Shown one piece after another: positions 29,621-29,981 of a stretch of 29,981 bases of DNA (positions are counted from its first letter, which is position 1; each line of letters starts with the position of its first letter). A program made the translations under genes and the position numbers. The stretch comes from Candidatus Thorarchaeota archaeon (GTDB taxonomy: Archaea > Asgardarchaeota > Thorarchaeia > Thorarchaeales > Thorarchaeaceae). Where the stretch lies: the NCBI GenBank assembly GCA_004524595.1, contig SDOA01000047.1, positions 1 through 29,981 on the forward strand, read 5' to 3'. The notes beneath the pieces were generated by a model, which was not told where the DNA came from, searched no databases, and was given only the letters and a program-made list of their open reading frames with translations.

Positions 29621-29981
29621 TTAGAAGAGACCTTTTCCAAATATCAGACTGAGAACTATACTTAGTATGACGATAAGGAGTGCAGCAATACGAATCGGAT
29701 ACATAATGATGCGTACCTTTCTTTCGTCCTTGATATAGAGGCTTAATCCATTAGACAGTAGCTTATCACCATCAAGCATTGGAATTGGAAGTAAATTGAA
29801 CAAAGCCAATGATATCAGAATCAAATAACACCAGAAAACTATCTGCTGAGCATGAAAGATGAACATAGGAGATAGAATCAGATTCCATCCATCCTTGGGC
29901 TGCCAATAATCTGTACCATACACACCAATATACCCTTTCGTTGCATTTACCTCATTTGGCGCCAGAATTATAGTAACCTCA
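29621..29981 (-). CDS. Site-2-type membrane protease, M50 family (C-terminal part)
   Basis: The open frame runs in from the right edge, so about 119 residues of the C-terminus are seen. A soluble part (VTIILAPNEVNATKGYIGV) comes first. A membrane segment (IVFWCYLILISLALFN) then leads into FNLLPIPMLDGD, the family's NxxPxxxLDG motif that supplies the third zinc ligand (Asp). A second membrane segment (AALLIVILSIVLSLIFG) follows and the protein ends GKGLF. The HExxH motif would be off-window. Such proteases cut membrane proteins within the bilayer. The internal GTG at 29921-29923 is not a real start. Confidence 0.85.
   Translation of the reverse strand, partial: EVTIILAPNEVNATKGYIGVYGTDYWQPKDGWNLILSPMFIFHAQQIVFWCYLILISLALFNLLPIPMLDGDKLLSNGLSLYIKDERKVRIIMYPIRIAALLIVILSIVLSLIFGKGLF

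Noticed and set aside
1..29981. CRISPR array or insertion sequence
   Set aside because: No evenly spaced repeats and no transposase-like ORF were seen.

Overview
This window is archaeal, most likely from an Asgard-type archaeon (Thorarchaeota-like). The protein set is clearly archaeal: the uL3-uL4-uL23 cluster with its SPOUT methyltransferase, archease, Nop5 and fibrillarin, archaeal DnaG, Pelota, Elp3, Ncs6-type thiolase, type II methionine aminopeptidases, UPF0216 and DUF1512 proteins. An intron-containing tRNA and TATA-type promoters agree with this. The Asgard placement is an inference from gene content (eS30 included) and general protein character; it was not tested by phylogeny.

Layout. 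1-185 is the tail of an unrecognised + strand gene, followed by about 310 bases without a gene. 497-4046 (minus) runs archease, SPOUT methyltransferase, then uL3, uL4 and uL23 from their own promoter; the usual next gene, uL2, is absent. 4115-5064 holds tRNA-Ser(UGA), a nitroreductase-like gene and a second copy of the tRNA 3' end. 5186-8227 has an alpha/beta hydrolase, Elp3 and an unknown protein. 8363-10235 has eS30 and the pyrD-pyrK pair. 10344-13785 (plus) is nop5, fibrillarin, UPF0216 and an HTH regulator. 13792-14688 (minus) is tRNA-Trp, apparently with two introns, followed by RNase HII. 14689-17168 is an AT-rich block with hairpins, a terminator-like site and a large unknown protein. 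17196-17310 is a solitary 5S rRNA gene. 17374-18886 has DUF1512 and a membrane zinc-ribbon protein. 18883-20755 has two tandem type II methionine aminopeptidases. 20878-21546 is a UPF0173 hydrolase. 21547-22256 has no credible protein gene but many strong helices. 22257-26287 is dnaG, a LonB-like AAA+ ATPase and pelota, with a possible H/ACA RNA between the first two. 26288-29981 (minus) is an M50 protease (partial), an unknown helical protein, an Ncs6-type thiolase, a nucleotidyltransferase and a radical SAM protein.

Theme. Nearly everything serves RNA and translation: ribosomal proteins, rRNA and tRNA genes, tRNA modification (Elp3, Ncs6), tRNA ligation support (archease), rRNA methylation (Nop5, fibrillarin), ribosome rescue (Pelota) and N-terminal processing. 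The points most worth following are the structured non-coding block before dnaG, dnaG's lack of a normal start codon, the doubly interrupted tRNA-Trp, the tRNA-Ser-bounded segment, the AAA+ ATPase without a protease domain, and the orphan 673-residue protein behind a hairpin-rich leader.
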